64,000 bases of DNA from Candidatus Devosia phytovorans (GTDB lineage: Bacteria; Pseudomonadota; Alphaproteobacteria; Rhizobiales; Devosiaceae): contig CP119312.1 in the NCBI GenBank assembly GCA_029202405.1, positions 2,361,001 to 2,425,000 on the forward strand. Reading direction: 5' to 3'. The notes beneath the pieces are model-generated. The model saw only the letters and a list, made by a program, of their open reading frames with translations. It was not told where the DNA came from and did no database searches. Below, piece by piece: positions 10,223 to 19,415 of the stretch (its first letter is position 1; each line of letters opens with the position of its first letter). The position numbers and the translations under genes are program-made.

Positions 10223-10239
10223 CTTGGAAGGATGACAGC

Positions 10240-10707
10240 ATGCTGGCGACCGAACGCTTCGTGGAAGAATTTGGCCTGATCTCGCAGGACGGCGGCGACA
10301 CGCGCATTGCGGGCCGCATCATGGGTCTGCTGATCATCGAGGGCCGCGAGCTCAGCCTCAGCCAGATCAGCGATCGGCTCAAGGTCAGCCGGGCCAGCGT
10401 CAGCACCAATGCCCGCACCCTTGCGCGCCGCGGCGCTATCAACCTCACGACGCATTCTGGCGACCGCCAGGACTATTACCAGATCTCGAACTTCCGCGAC
10501 TTCGACATGCTGGGCGAGCTGGCCGACCGGTTCCGGCGCCATGCCAAGACCATAGAAAGCTGCGTGGTTGACATGCGCAGCGAAGATCCACCGGCCGCCG
10601 AGCGTGCCGAAGACATGCAGGACTTCTTCGAGAAGTCGGCAGAAATACTAGACCACTGGGCGACCTCGCTCCGCGAAGACGGAACGACGCGAAAGGACAC
10701 GAAATGA
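10240..10707 (+). CDS. GbsR/MarR-type transcriptional regulator
   Basis: 155 residues from the ATG at 10240, preceded by GGAAGGA; the longer ORF from 10171 would place the candidate operator inside the coding region. A winged helix-turn-helix is visible in AGRIMGLLIIEGRELSLSQI followed by SDRLKVSRASVSTNARTL (about residues 24-62), with a wing including THSGDRQDYYQI and a helical dimerisation tail. It overlaps the RND adaptor gene by 4 bp, so it probably controls the efflux operon it belongs to. Confidence 0.8.
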   Translation: MLATERFVEEFGLISQDGGDTRIAGRIMGLLIIEGRELSLSQISDRLKVSRASVSTNARTLARRGAINLTTHSGDRQDYYQISNFRDFDMLGELADRFRRHAKTIESCVVDMRSEDPPAAERAEDMQDFFEKSAEILDHWATSLREDGTTRKDTK

Positions 10708-11897
10708 GCACTGCACACGAAAAGCCGGAATGGGCGCAGAGCCGGCACGACAAGCGCAATGCCGAGCGTGTCGCGCAGGGGCAGAAGCCCAAGCGTCGCA
10801 TCTGGCCCTGGCTGATCCCGGTCGTTATCGTTGTCGGCATAGGCGCCTTCATCTTCCTGCAGCCCAGCCCGCCGGCCGAGGAATCGGTCGAGCAGGCGCC
10901 CGTCGCGCGTCAGGTTCGCCAGTCGGAGACCACGACGATCGAACAAGCCATGTTGCGCGATACCGTCAAGGTGACGGGCACCCTGGTCCCCGGCCAGCGT
11001 TCGGATGTGTCGGCGCAGGCCTCGGGCCGCGTCATGACGGTGATGGTTCGTCCCGGTGATCGCGTCGCCGAGGGCGACGTGCTGGCCCAGATCGATCGGG
11101 CCACACTCGAGTTGCAGCTCAACCAGCAGCGGGCCACCGCCAGCGCCACCCGCGCGCAGTTGCAGTCGTCCGAACAGCAATTGGAGCGCACCGAACAGCT
11201 GGCGATCCGCGGCACTGTCACCGCCTCCGCGCTTGAACAGGCCCGCTCGGCCACGGCCGCGCTTGTCGCTCAGCTCGATGCCCTCGACAGCGCCGTGGCG
11301 ACGGCCGAGCTCGCCGTGGAGAACGCCACCGTTACCGCGCCGCTCACCGGCATCGTGTCGGCCCGCACCGTCGAGCCAGGCCAGACCGTCCAGACCGGCA
11401 CGGCGCTGTTCACCATCGTCAACCTCGACCGGATGGAATTTGAAGCTGCAGCTTCCGCCAATTCGAGTGCGCTGGTCGATCCGGGCCAGGCTGCGACCGT
11501 GAGCGTCACGGGCCTCGACAACCAGGAATTCGCCGGCGAAGTCACCCGCGTCAATCCGGTGGCGATGAGCGGAACGCGGACCGTGCCGATCTATATCGAC
11601 ATCGACAATGCCGAGAGCCGCCTGCGCGGTGGCATGTTCGCCACCGGCCATATCACGGTCATCGAGCAGGACAATGCCATCGCCGTGCCGGCCGCAGCGC
11701 TGCGCGAAGATGCCGAGGGGCAGTTCGTACTCAAGCTCGCCGGGACGACGCTCGAGCGCCAGCCCGTCGAAACCGTCCGCCAGTGGAGCCGTGGCTCGCT
11801 GGTGGAAGTCACCGGGCTGCAAGCGGGTGACCAGGTCATCTCGTCCCCGCTTGCCGAACTGAAGGCCGGCGAGGCCTACGAACTGGTAGAAGGATAA
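10704..11897 (+). CDS. RND efflux periplasmic adaptor subunit
   Basis: 397-residue membrane fusion protein. One N-terminal membrane anchor (IWPWLIPVVIVVGIGAFIFL, about residues 33-52) is followed by a biotinyl-lipoyl half-motif (SGRVMTVMVRPGDRVAEGDV), an alpha-helical hairpin rich in Gln and Ala (about 135-205), the second lipoyl half (APLTGIVSARTVEPGQTVQ) and a beta-barrel domain. It bridges the inner-membrane pump to an outer-membrane channel. No TolC-type gene follows, so the channel must be encoded elsewhere. Confidence 0.9.
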   Translation: MSTAHEKPEWAQSRHDKRNAERVAQGQKPKRRIWPWLIPVVIVVGIGAFIFLQPSPPAEESVEQAPVARQVRQSETTTIEQAMLRDTVKVTGTLVPGQRSDVSAQASGRVMTVMVRPGDRVAEGDVLAQIDRATLELQLNQQRATASATRAQLQSSEQQLERTEQLAIRGTVTASALEQARSATAALVAQLDALDSAVATAELAVENATVTAPLTGIVSARTVEPGQTVQTGTALFTIVNLDRMEFEAAASANSSALVDPGQAATVSVTGLDNQEFAGEVTRVNPVAMSGTRTVPIYIDIDNAESRLRGGMFATGHITVIEQDNAIAVPAAALREDAEGQFVLKLAGTTLERQPVETVRQWSRGSLVEVTGLQAGDQVISSPLAELKAGEAYELVEG

Positions 11898-11900
11898 CCG

Positions 11901-14900
11901 ATGTTTCTCACGCGCATCAGCGTCAATCACCCCGTGTTTGCGACCATGATCATGGTCGCGATCATGGTGTTCGGTGTCTATTCCTACCAGCGCCTGCCGA
12001 TCGAGCAGATGCCGGATGTCGACTTTCCCGTCGTTGCCGTCGTCGTCAGCTACCCCGGCGCCTCGCCCGAGGCGGTGGAAGCCGATATCGTCGAGCCCAT
12101 CGAAAACGCGGTCAATACCATTGCCGGCCTCGACACGGTGCAGTCCACCGCACAGTCGGGCCAGGCCATGGTCCTGATGATCTTTGACCTAGAGCAGAAT
12201 TCCCAGGCCATGGCCCAGGAAGTGCGCGACAAGATCGACCCGATCCGCGCCGACCTGCCGGAAAATGCCGGTGATCCGCGCGTGCTGCGCTTTGATCCAT
12301 CGGCCCTGCCCGTGCTGTCACTGGCCGTCAGCTCGGACACGCTGTCCGAGCGTGACCTGACAACGCTGACCGAAGACATCATCGTCACCCGCCTGTCCAA
12401 TATTTCGGGCGTGGGCAGTGCGACGGTGGTGGGCGGCGTGCCGCGCCAGCTCAATATCCAGATCGATCCCGATCGCCTCTCGGCCTACAATATCAGCCCG
12501 GGCGCGGTCGTGCAGGCGTTGCAGAACGCCAATCGTGACCTTGCCGCCGGCCAGATCACGCAGGACAGCATCGTGCAGTCGCTGCAGGTTCTGGGTCGCA
12601 TCGAGGAGTCCGAGGACTTTTACGACATCAATGTCGGCAACCAGGGTGGTCAGCCGGTCACGCTGCGCGACGTCGCGACCATCGAAGATGGCACCGGCGA
12701 GGCCAGCAGCCTTGCCATTCTCAACGGCCAACGCGCACTGGCCGTCGACATTCTCAAGACGCAGGGCGCCAATACCGTGGGCGTTGCGGAAGAAATCCGC
12801 CACACCATCGATACCTTGCTCGCGACCGAGTTGCCCGAAGGGCAGGTCAATATCGAGGTCGTGGTCGACAATGCCGAACCGGTGGAAGAGAGCTTCCACG
12901 AAGTTCAGGCCATGCTGCTCGAAGGCGCGGCCCTCGCCGTCGTCATCGTCTTCCTGTTCCTCAACTCCTGGCGCTCCACCGTCATCACGGGTCTCACCCT
13001 GCCGATCTCGATCATCGGCACGATGGTGGCGCTCAACTTCCTTGGCTTCAGCCTCAACATCATGACGCTGCTGGCCCTGTCGCTTGCCGTCGGCATCCTG
13101 ATCGACGACGCCATCGTGGTCCGCGAAAACATCACGCGCCACCTGCATATGGGCAAGTCGCACCGCCAGGCGGCGTTCGACGGCACCAATGAAATCGGGC
13201 TCGCCGTGCTGGCCACGACGCTGTCCATTGTCGCGGTGTTCCTGCCGGTGGCCTTCATGGACGGCATCATGGGCCGGTTCTTCCTGCAGTTCGGCGTCAC
13301 TGTGTCGGTTGCAGTGCTGATCTCGCTGTTCGTGGCCTTTACGCTCGATCCGATGATGTCGAGCGTCTGGTACGATCCGGCGTCCAATCCCAACGTCAAG
13401 CGGGGCCCGATCGGCCGGCTGGTGCACCAGTTCGACCGGCTGTTTGACTGGTTCACGGAGGGCTATCGCAGCCTCATTCACCTCGGCCTCAAGTGGCGCA
13501 AGTCGGTGCTGCTGGTGGCTCTGCTGTCCTTCGTCGGCGCGTTCCTGCTGTTCCCGCGCGTGGGCGTCGAGTTCATCCCGACGACCGACAATGGCATCTT
13601 CACCATCAATGTCGAAGCGCCGGCCGGCTCGTCCAAGGAGTTCACGGCAGCCAAGGTCCGGCAGGCGGAAACCATCATCCGTGCCCTGCCCGAGGTCGAG
13701 ACCGTCTATTCGACCATCGCTGGCGGCACGGCGGCATCGGGGTCCAATACGGGCACGATGACCGTGACCATGGTGGACCAGGCCGAACGCGACGTCACAC
13801 CGCAGGAGATCATGCCGCGGGTCCGTCAGGCTCTGCAGGCCGTGCCGGGTGCCACCTTCCAGGTGTCGGCCGCATCGGGCCTGGGCGGCAGTTCCGCCCC
13901 CGTGTCGATCACGCTGTTCGGCGACAGCTTCGTCGTGCTGGATCGTCTGGCCGATGATCTGGTGGCCCAGCTCGAGCAGGTCGATGGCCTGATCAACATC
14001 AAGTCGAGCCTGGACGATGCCCAGCCGGTCGTCGGGATCCGGATCAACCAGGATCTGGCCGACAACCTCGGCATCACGATGACCCAGATCGCCAGCACGC
14101 TCAATCCGCTGATCAGCGGCGAGGACGTGTCGGACTGGACGGCGCCCAATGGCCAGATCTATTCGGTCATGGTGCGCCTGCCGCCCGAGTTGCGTGACGA
14201 TGTGGACGCGATCGGCAATCTGCCGATCGCCCAGTCGGGCACATCGGGGTCGAGCGAAATGGTGACCCTCAGCCAGGTGGCCGAAGTCGTGGAAAGCACC
14301 GGCCCCGCCACGATCAACCGTGAGGACCTGCAGCGCGGCGTGACCGTGGAAGCCTATCTCGAAGGTGTCGAACTCGGCGCGATCACGCCGCAATTGCAGC
14401 AGATCGTGGGCGACATCACCTTCCCGACGGGCTACCGCAGCTCGTTCGGCGGTGAAGTCGAGCAGATCGCCGACACCATGGGATCGGTTGGTTCGGCATT
14501 GCTGCTGGCCGTGGTCTTCATCTACCTCGTGCTGGCCAGCCAGTTCGGCAGTTTCCTGCAGCCGATCGCCATCATGGGCTCCCTGCCCCTCGCCCTGATC
14601 GGCGTGATGCTGGGCCTGCTGGTCGGAGGATCGACGCTCAACATGTTCTCGGCCATTGGCTTCATCATGTTGATGGGTCTGGTGGTGAAAAACGCCATTC
14701 TTCTGGTCGACAATGCCAACCAGCACGTCAAGCAGGGGTGGAACCTTTATGAGGCCCTGGTTGAAGCCGGCGTGACGCGTTTCCGCCCGATCATCATGAC
14801 GACGCTGGCAATGATCTTCGGCATGGTGCCGCTGGCCCTTGGCACGGGACAGAACGCTCCGATGGCCCATGCCGTGATCGGCGGACTGATCAGCTCGACC

Positions 14901-15029
14901 GCACTCACGCTGCTCGTGGTGCCAGTGCTGCTGACCTATATCGACAGCTTCAGCGCCTTCACCCGTCGCTTCATGCCCAAGGCTCCGGACGACATGGAGC
15001 ATGGCGAAGAGGCCACGACCGGGCACTGA
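11901..15029 (+). CDS. RND efflux permease subunit (AcrB family)
   Basis: 1042-residue inner-membrane proton-driven efflux pump, the normal length of the hydrophobe/amphiphile exporter family. It starts with FLTRISVNHPVFATMIMVAI, carries the GLTLPISIIGTMVALNFLGF block, and has the proton-relay acidic pair D402-D403 in AVGILIDDAIVVREN. The second half repeats the architecture (FSAIGFIMLMGLVVKNAILLVDNAN). It is 3 bp after the adaptor gene. Substrate is unknown. A strong hairpin follows 8 bp after the stop. Confidence 0.93.
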   Translation: MFLTRISVNHPVFATMIMVAIMVFGVYSYQRLPIEQMPDVDFPVVAVVVSYPGASPEAVEADIVEPIENAVNTIAGLDTVQSTAQSGQAMVLMIFDLEQNSQAMAQEVRDKIDPIRADLPENAGDPRVLRFDPSALPVLSLAVSSDTLSERDLTTLTEDIIVTRLSNISGVGSATVVGGVPRQLNIQIDPDRLSAYNISPGAVVQALQNANRDLAAGQITQDSIVQSLQVLGRIEESEDFYDINVGNQGGQPVTLRDVATIEDGTGEASSLAILNGQRALAVDILKTQGANTVGVAEEIRHTIDTLLATELPEGQVNIEVVVDNAEPVEESFHEVQAMLLEGAALAVVIVFLFLNSWRSTVITGLTLPISIIGTMVALNFLGFSLNIMTLLALSLAVGILIDDAIVVRENITRHLHMGKSHRQAAFDGTNEIGLAVLATTLSIVAVFLPVAFMDGIMGRFFLQFGVTVSVAVLISLFVAFTLDPMMSSVWYDPASNPNVKRGPIGRLVHQFDRLFDWFTEGYRSLIHLGLKWRKSVLLVALLSFVGAFLLFPRVGVEFIPTTDNGIFTINVEAPAGSSKEFTAAKVRQAETIIRALPEVETVYSTIAGGTAASGSNTGTMTVTMVDQAERDVTPQEIMPRVRQALQAVPGATFQVSAASGLGGSSAPVSITLFGDSFVVLDRLADDLVAQLEQVDGLINIKSSLDDAQPVVGIRINQDLADNLGITMTQIASTLNPLISGEDVSDWTAPNGQIYSVMVRLPPELRDDVDAIGNLPIAQSGTSGSSEMVTLSQVAEVVESTGPATINREDLQRGVTVEAYLEGVELGAITPQLQQIVGDITFPTGYRSSFGGEVEQIADTMGSVGSALLLAVVFIYLVLASQFGSFLQPIAIMGSLPLALIGVMLGLLVGGSTLNMFSAIGFIMLMGLVVKNAILLVDNANQHVKQGWNLYEALVEAGVTRFRPIIMTTLAMIFGMVPLALGTGQNAPMAHAVIGGLISSTALTLLVVPVLLTYIDSFSAFTRRFMPKAPDDMEHGEEATTGH

Positions 15030-15036
15030 CCAAACC

Positions 15037-15068
15037 GGCAGGACAGGTGACATGTCATCTGTCCTGCC
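15037..15068. terminator. Bidirectional terminator hairpin after the RND operon
   Basis: Inverted repeat of 16-nt arms (15037-15052 and 15053-15068) with one G-U position, giving about 14 bp and a 4-nt loop. It sits between the convergent RND permease and YkvA-like genes and can serve both. Confidence 0.75.
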
Positions 15069-15075
15069 CACGATT

Positions 15076-15462
15076 TCAGGTGATGGACCGCCAGAACCAG
15101 GCGCCCAGAACCACGGCGATCACCACCCAGATCGCGATGATGACAACAAGGCCGGCCTTACTGGCCGGCCTTTGCAACTGCGCCTCGGCCGCGAGGCGAA
15201 AGTCGGCCATCAGCGGCGCCGGGATGAGCCGCACGGCGAGCAGGATGCCCAGGGGCACGAGCAGAACATCGTCTAGATAGCCGAGGACCGGAATGAAGTC
15301 GGGGATGAGGTCGACCGGCGACAGGGCATAGGCTGCCACGATCGCCGCGACCACCTTGGCCGCCAAAGGCGTGCGGGGATCACGCGCCCCGATCCACAAG
15401 GCCACCACATCCCGCTTGATACGCTTCGCCCAGGCCTTGGCGGCGGCTAGCCAGTTGTTCAA
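15076..15462 (-). CDS. YkvA family (DUF1232) membrane protein
   Basis: 128 residues with the DUF1232 core: TPLAAKVVAAIVAAYALSPV followed by DLIPDFIPVLGYLDD (about residues 31-65), in which SPVDLIPD is the family signature. A second membrane segment follows (LVVIIAIWVVIAVVLGAWFW, about 104-123). Function of the family is not established. Its ATG overlaps the stop of the RpiR-type regulator by 4 bp, so it is translated as the second gene of that transcript. A perfect hairpin lies inside its 3' coding part at 15148-15172. Confidence 0.8.
   Translation of the reverse strand: MNNWLAAAKAWAKRIKRDVVALWIGARDPRTPLAAKVVAAIVAAYALSPVDLIPDFIPVLGYLDDVLLVPLGILLAVRLIPAPLMADFRLAAEAQLQRPASKAGLVVIIAIWVVIAVVLGAWFWRSIT
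15148..15172. terminator. Terminator-like hairpin inside the YkvA-like coding sequence
   Basis: Perfect 10-bp stem AAGGCCGGCC / GGCCGGCCTT with loop TTACT, followed on the plus strand by another T. It resembles the ugpB-ugpA hairpin. On the plus strand it could act as a second terminator for RND read-through. Confidence 0.45.
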
Positions 15463-16328
15463 TCATTGCTCCTGTCAGTGTGCTGGGCCAGCGCCCGACG
15501 CAGCCGTTCGACATTCTTGAGGTGCTCGACGGCCTGATCCTTGTCCAACAGCGAGAGTGCGGTCACCAGGCTGTCGAGCAGCGCAATGGTGCCGATATGC
15601 AGTGCCACGCCCTGATCCGCGCGTCTCGGCACCGTGACCGTATGGCGGACCCGGGCGCTGATCGGGCTTTGTGCCCTGTCAGTCAGCAGGAAAACGGGGA
15701 TGTTGCGACGCGCGGCCTCGGAGAGCGTCACGTCGATTTCGTGATAGGGCTGGCCATAGGATAGCGCCAGAATGGCATCGCCTTCAGCTAGACCTGCGAG
15801 ATCGTCCGCCAGCATGCTGCCCGTGTGGCTGAGCCGATGGACTTTGCGCCCGCGACGCCGCAGCTGCGCCTCGGCATAGCGCACCAGATGCCGGGTCGGA
15901 CCAATCGCGAAAAAGACGATCCGCTCGGCCTGGTGCAAGTTCTCGGCAAGCAGGCGAATGCCCTCGAGCACGTCGGCGCCCAGCATGTGCTCAAGATGGC
16001 TGCGGCCGGCTTCGATCGATTGCCGGATGGCCAGTGCCATATCCGTCTGTGCAGCCGTGATGCTGGCTCCGAGATCCCGTGCCGGGCTCCGGGCGGCCAT
16101 TTCTTCGGCCAGTTCGCGGCGCAGTGCCGCCAGTCCTTCGTAGCCAAGCGCCTTGGCAGCGCGGATCACCGTGGCGTCCGATGTGCCCGTCGCCTCCCCC
16201 AATGCAAGGGCAGACCGCGACAGCACGTCGAAGCGGTTCTGGTCGAGGTATTCCGCAACACGCAGGAGAACGGTCGGCAATTCGGAGCGCCGCTCCTCCA
16301 GCCTGGCCGTCAGATCCGAATGAACCAA
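15459..16328 (-). CDS. MurR/RpiR family transcriptional regulator (TTG start)
   Basis: 289 residues. The N-terminal RpiR helix-turn-helix spans about residues 20-65 (VLSRSALALGEATGTSDATV). The C-terminal SIS sugar-phosphate-binding domain follows (RIVFFAIGPTRHLVRYAEAQ, DAILALSYGQPYHEIDVTLS). I chose the TTG at 16328 because AAGGAGG lies at ideal spacing before it, whereas the ATGs at 16358 and 16349 have none. It is divergent from siderophore importer I and overlaps the YkvA-like gene. Its effector is unknown; SIS regulators usually sense a phosphosugar. Confidence 0.82.
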   Translation of the reverse strand: MVHSDLTARLEERRSELPTVLLRVAEYLDQNRFDVLSRSALALGEATGTSDATVIRAAKALGYEGLAALRRELAEEMAARSPARDLGASITAAQTDMALAIRQSIEAGRSHLEHMLGADVLEGIRLLAENLHQAERIVFFAIGPTRHLVRYAEAQLRRRGRKVHRLSHTGSMLADDLAGLAEGDAILALSYGQPYHEIDVTLSEAARRNIPVFLLTDRAQSPISARVRHTVTVPRRADQGVALHIGTIALLDSLVTALSLLDKDQAVEHLKNVERLRRALAQHTDRSND

Positions 16329-16463
16329 ACTCTCCTCCTTAGGTCGCATGCACGACAATCACTGAAGGGCTTTCAAACGCCTTCCACGACAGGTGCACGA
16401 AAACACTGGATTACATGACCAATCCTCGACAGCAATCCGTATTGAGCGGGGAGGAAGTAAACA

Positions 16464-16478
16464 TGATCCTTGTCATCA
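16464..16478. promoter_or_regulatory. Candidate iron-responsive (IRO/RirA) box upstream of siderophore importer I
   Basis: TGATCCTTGTCATCA fits the rhizobial iron motif TGA-N9-TCA. It lies 54 bp before the ATPase start codon in the divergent intergenic region. A second match precedes siderophore importer II at 60793. RirA control is inferred. Confidence 0.5.
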
Positions 16479-16531
16479 TAAATTTGCGATGGTAGTGATC
16501 ACGACAATTCGACCTGCAGACTGCGCTCAAC

Positions 16532-17317
16532 ATGCCCGCCATCTCTTCGCTCAGCCTACAAGGCGTGCATTTCTCGATCCGCGGCCGCAAGATCCTCAAT
16601 GATCTGACCTTTACGGCGCAGCCCGGTGAGTTCCTGGCCATCGTAGGCCCCAATGGCTGCGGTAAAAGCACGACGCTGCGCCTGATGTCCGGGCTGGCCC
16701 GGCCCGACAGCGGCAAGATCCTGGCAGGCGACACTGATCTCGCCACGCTCGGTCGCAAGGAAATCTCCCGCCGCATCGCTCTGCTCACTCAGGCCGGTCA
16801 TGTGCCGCCCAATCTGACGGTTCATGACCTGGTGTCGATGGGGCGCTTCGCGCATCAGAGCCTGCTCTCCCGGCAATCTCGCGAAGATGAGGCGCTGGTC
16901 GCCGACGCGCTTCTGTCCATGCATGTGCAGTCGCTGCAGACGCAACGCGTCGGCGAACTTTCAGGAGGCCAGTTGCAGCGCGCCCGCATGGCCATGACGC
17001 TGGCGCAGGACGGGGGCATCCTGCTGCTCGATGAGCCGACCACCTATCTCGACCTGCGGTTCCAGTTCGGCATTCTGGAAAAGGCGCGCGAACTGGCCCA
17101 TGCGGGCCGTACAGTCATTGCCGTGCTGCATGATTTCACCCAGGCATCGCTGTTCGCCGACCGGGTTGCAGTGATGAACGAGGGCCGCCTTGTGGCCCTG
17201 GGCCGGCCTCATGAGGTGCTGACCGAAGACATCGTCGCCGAAGTGTTCGGCGTCCGGACCAAGGTGGTGCACGCGAATGGAGCGGTCTTCCACGTGCCCG
17301 AAACGATCGCGAAATGA
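16532..17317 (+). CDS. Iron-siderophore ABC importer, ATP-binding protein
   Basis: 261-residue FecE/FhuC-type ATPase: Walker A GPNGCGKST (about residues 38-46), Q-loop LLTQAGHVPPNLTVHDLVSMGRFAHQ (typical of iron and B12 importers), signature ELSGGQLQRARMAM and Walker B ILLLDEPTTYLD. The ending EVFGVRTKVVHANGAVFHVP is also characteristic. It is first of a four-gene operon and overlaps the first permease by 4 bp. Confidence 0.9.
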   Translation: MPAISSLSLQGVHFSIRGRKILNDLTFTAQPGEFLAIVGPNGCGKSTTLRLMSGLARPDSGKILAGDTDLATLGRKEISRRIALLTQAGHVPPNLTVHDLVSMGRFAHQSLLSRQSREDEALVADALLSMHVQSLQTQRVGELSGGQLQRARMAMTLAQDGGILLLDEPTTYLDLRFQFGILEKARELAHAGRTVIAVLHDFTQASLFADRVAVMNEGRLVALGRPHEVLTEDIVAEVFGVRTKVVHANGAVFHVPETIAK

Positions 17318-18318
17318 CACGCACGCTCTTGCTGGCAACGATACCGGCCGCAGTGGTTGTCGGGCTCGGCGTGCTGCATCTGCGGCTGGGCGCGGCGCCG
17401 ATGGAATTCACGCTGATCCGCGACGCCTTTCTCGCCTATGACTCGACCAATTATTCCCATGTCATCGTCATCTTCCAGCGCCTGACACGGCTGGCCGTGG
17501 CGGTCTACGCCGGCGCAGCTCTCGGCGCGGCGGGCTATCTGCTGCAAAAGATCATGCAGAATGGCCTGGTGTCGCCTTCCACCCTGGGCATCAGCGCCGG
17601 GGCAACCAATTTCGTCGTTCTGTCGGTGTTCTTCTTCGGCATGTCGGGGGTTGCGCAGTTCATCCCGGCGCTGGCCGGCGGCGTGACGGCCATTCTGCTC
17701 ACCCTGGGCGTGAGCCACATCCTCAAGGGTCAGGGTGATCCGCGCCTAAATCTGGTGCTCGCCGGCTCGATGGTGGCAACGCTGTTTTCAGCCATCACCA
17801 CATTCGTCGTGTCGCTGGATGCGGACGGCTTCGCCAATCTCATCGGCTGGCTGATCGGCAATATCGGCAATTTCGACTATGTCGCGCTGGCGCCGATGGC
17901 CCCCATCGGCGCCTTGGCGATGATCGCCGCGGTGATCGCTTCGCGCGCTGTCGACATTCTCGTGCTGGGCGAGGAACAGGCGGCAGCCATGGGGGTCAAT
18001 GTGACCCTTGTCTATGGCGGCACTCTGCTGACCGCCGTGGTTCTGGCCGTGACCGCCGTCACCGTGGTCGGGCCCATCGGCTTCGTTGGCCTCGTGGTGC
18101 CGCATATGGTGCGTTCCATCGCCGGAGAGATCGGCCGACTGTCGCTCTGGCTCAGCATGGTGGGCGGCGCGGTCGTCCTCACCTCGGCCGATATCCTGGC
18201 GCGTACCGCCATCGCACCGCGGGTGATGAATGTCGGCACGGTCATGGGCTTTACCGGCGGGCTGGTTTTCCTGGGGCTCGTGCTGTGGTCGGCACGCCGC
18301 CGGAGGTCGATCGCATGA
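17314..18318 (+). CDS. Iron-siderophore ABC importer, FecCD-type permease 1
   Basis: 334 residues with about nine or ten membrane segments. FecCD hallmarks are RLTRLAVAVYAGAALGAAGY, QNGLVSPSTLGISAGA, the ATPase-contact region VLGEEQAAAMGVNVTLVYGG, and GFVGLVVPHMVRSIAGEI. It forms a heterodimer with permease 2, which begins inside its stop codon. Confidence 0.9.
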   Translation: MTRTLLLATIPAAVVVGLGVLHLRLGAAPMEFTLIRDAFLAYDSTNYSHVIVIFQRLTRLAVAVYAGAALGAAGYLLQKIMQNGLVSPSTLGISAGATNFVVLSVFFFGMSGVAQFIPALAGGVTAILLTLGVSHILKGQGDPRLNLVLAGSMVATLFSAITTFVVSLDADGFANLIGWLIGNIGNFDYVALAPMAPIGALAMIAAVIASRAVDILVLGEEQAAAMGVNVTLVYGGTLLTAVVLAVTAVTVVGPIGFVGLVVPHMVRSIAGEIGRLSLWLSMVGGAVVLTSADILARTAIAPRVMNVGTVMGFTGGLVFLGLVLWSARRRRSIA

Positions 18319-19367
18319 GCGCGGTTGTGGTTCTACGGCTCGGCCGCCATGTCAGCCTGCCGGTCAGCCGGCGTTTCCTTCTGGTCGCGCCAGCCCTGGC
18401 TATCGGCCTGCTCGTCAGCATGTTTGGCGCGCTCAATCTGGGTTCGATGCAGACCAGCCTTGCCGATGCACTGGCGGCGCTGTTCACCGCACCCGATGCG
18501 CTCGGCGACAGTGCCAGGAGCGTCGCCCTGTTCCGCATGCCGCGCATTCTCGTGGCCGTGCTTGCCGGCGCGATGCTGGCCGCATCGGGCTATCTGCTGC
18601 AGGTGGTGTCGCGCAACGGGCTGGCCGACCCCGGCATCCTGGGCCTCTCCAGCGGCGCAACTGTCGTGGTGATGGGCGCCAGCTTCCTCTACCCGACCAT
18701 CCCGGTGGAGCATCTCGGATTCCTCGCCCTCGCGGGTTCGTTGGGCACGGCCCTGCTGGTGCTGGGCCTGGGGCGCAACATGCTGAGCGGCGGCGGCATC
18801 ATCCTCGTCGGCCTCAGCATCAATATCGTGCTGGGCGCCCTGATAGAGGTCATTCTGGTTTCGGGCTCGGCCATGCAGTTTTCGCGCCTCGTCACCTGGT
18901 CGCGCGGCACGCTGTCGACGGTGGATGGCGCGGACCTGCGGCTGGTGCTGCAATGGTTCGTGGTGCTGGTGCCGGCGCTGCTGCTGTCGAGCCGCATGCT
19001 GGCGCCGCTGCTGCTCGGCGAGGAGGCGGCGCGGGCGCTCGGCGTCAGGGCGCTGGCCATCCACGCCTTTTACGTGTTGCTGGCGGCGGCCTTTGCGGCG
19101 CCGGTGGTCGCGGCCTGCGGGCCGGTGGCCTTTGTCGGCCTCATGTCATCCTACATTGCCCGCCGCGTGGTCGGCGACCGCCCGACAGAAGTGGTCGTCA
19201 CCGCCATGCTGGCCGGCGGGCTGATCCTGCTCTGGGCCGACACATTGGGCCGGACGCTGTTCGCACCCATCATCATTTCAGCCGGCGTGATGGTGTCCGT
19301 GGTCGGCGTCCTGACCTTCATCCTGGCCGCAAGGCTGGGACAGCGGTTCACCTCGCGGGAGACTTGA
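18315..19367 (+). CDS. Iron-siderophore ABC importer, FecCD-type permease 2
   Basis: 350 residues from the ATG at 18315, which overlaps the permease 1 TGA; the in-frame ATG at 18285 would extend into permease 1 without a ribosome site. It has the same family motifs: MPRILVAVLAGAMLAASGYL, NGLADPGILGLSSGA, LLGEEAARALGVRALAIHAF and GPVAFVGLMSSYIARRVVG. It is followed 48 bp later by the binding-protein gene. Confidence 0.9.
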   Translation: MSAVVVLRLGRHVSLPVSRRFLLVAPALAIGLLVSMFGALNLGSMQTSLADALAALFTAPDALGDSARSVALFRMPRILVAVLAGAMLAASGYLLQVVSRNGLADPGILGLSSGATVVVMGASFLYPTIPVEHLGFLALAGSLGTALLVLGLGRNMLSGGGIILVGLSINIVLGALIEVILVSGSAMQFSRLVTWSRGTLSTVDGADLRLVLQWFVVLVPALLLSSRMLAPLLLGEEAARALGVRALAIHAFYVLLAAAFAAPVVAACGPVAFVGLMSSYIARRVVGDRPTEVVVTAMLAGGLILLWADTLGRTLFAPIIISAGVMVSVVGVLTFILAARLGQRFTSRET

Positions 19368-19415
19368 ATGCCCGCCAGCAAAGCTCCTCGTTTTCACCCC
19401 CCAACGGACTGACCA

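Noticed and set aside
12318..15071. 917-residue minus-strand ORF
   Set aside because: Antisense to the RND permease and without recognisable domains.
16463..16495. Ten-codon leader peptide (MILVIINLRW) with a good ribosome site before siderophore importer I
   Set aside because: It overlaps the candidate iron box, shows no attenuation structure or diagnostic codon run, and is too short to support on sequence alone.
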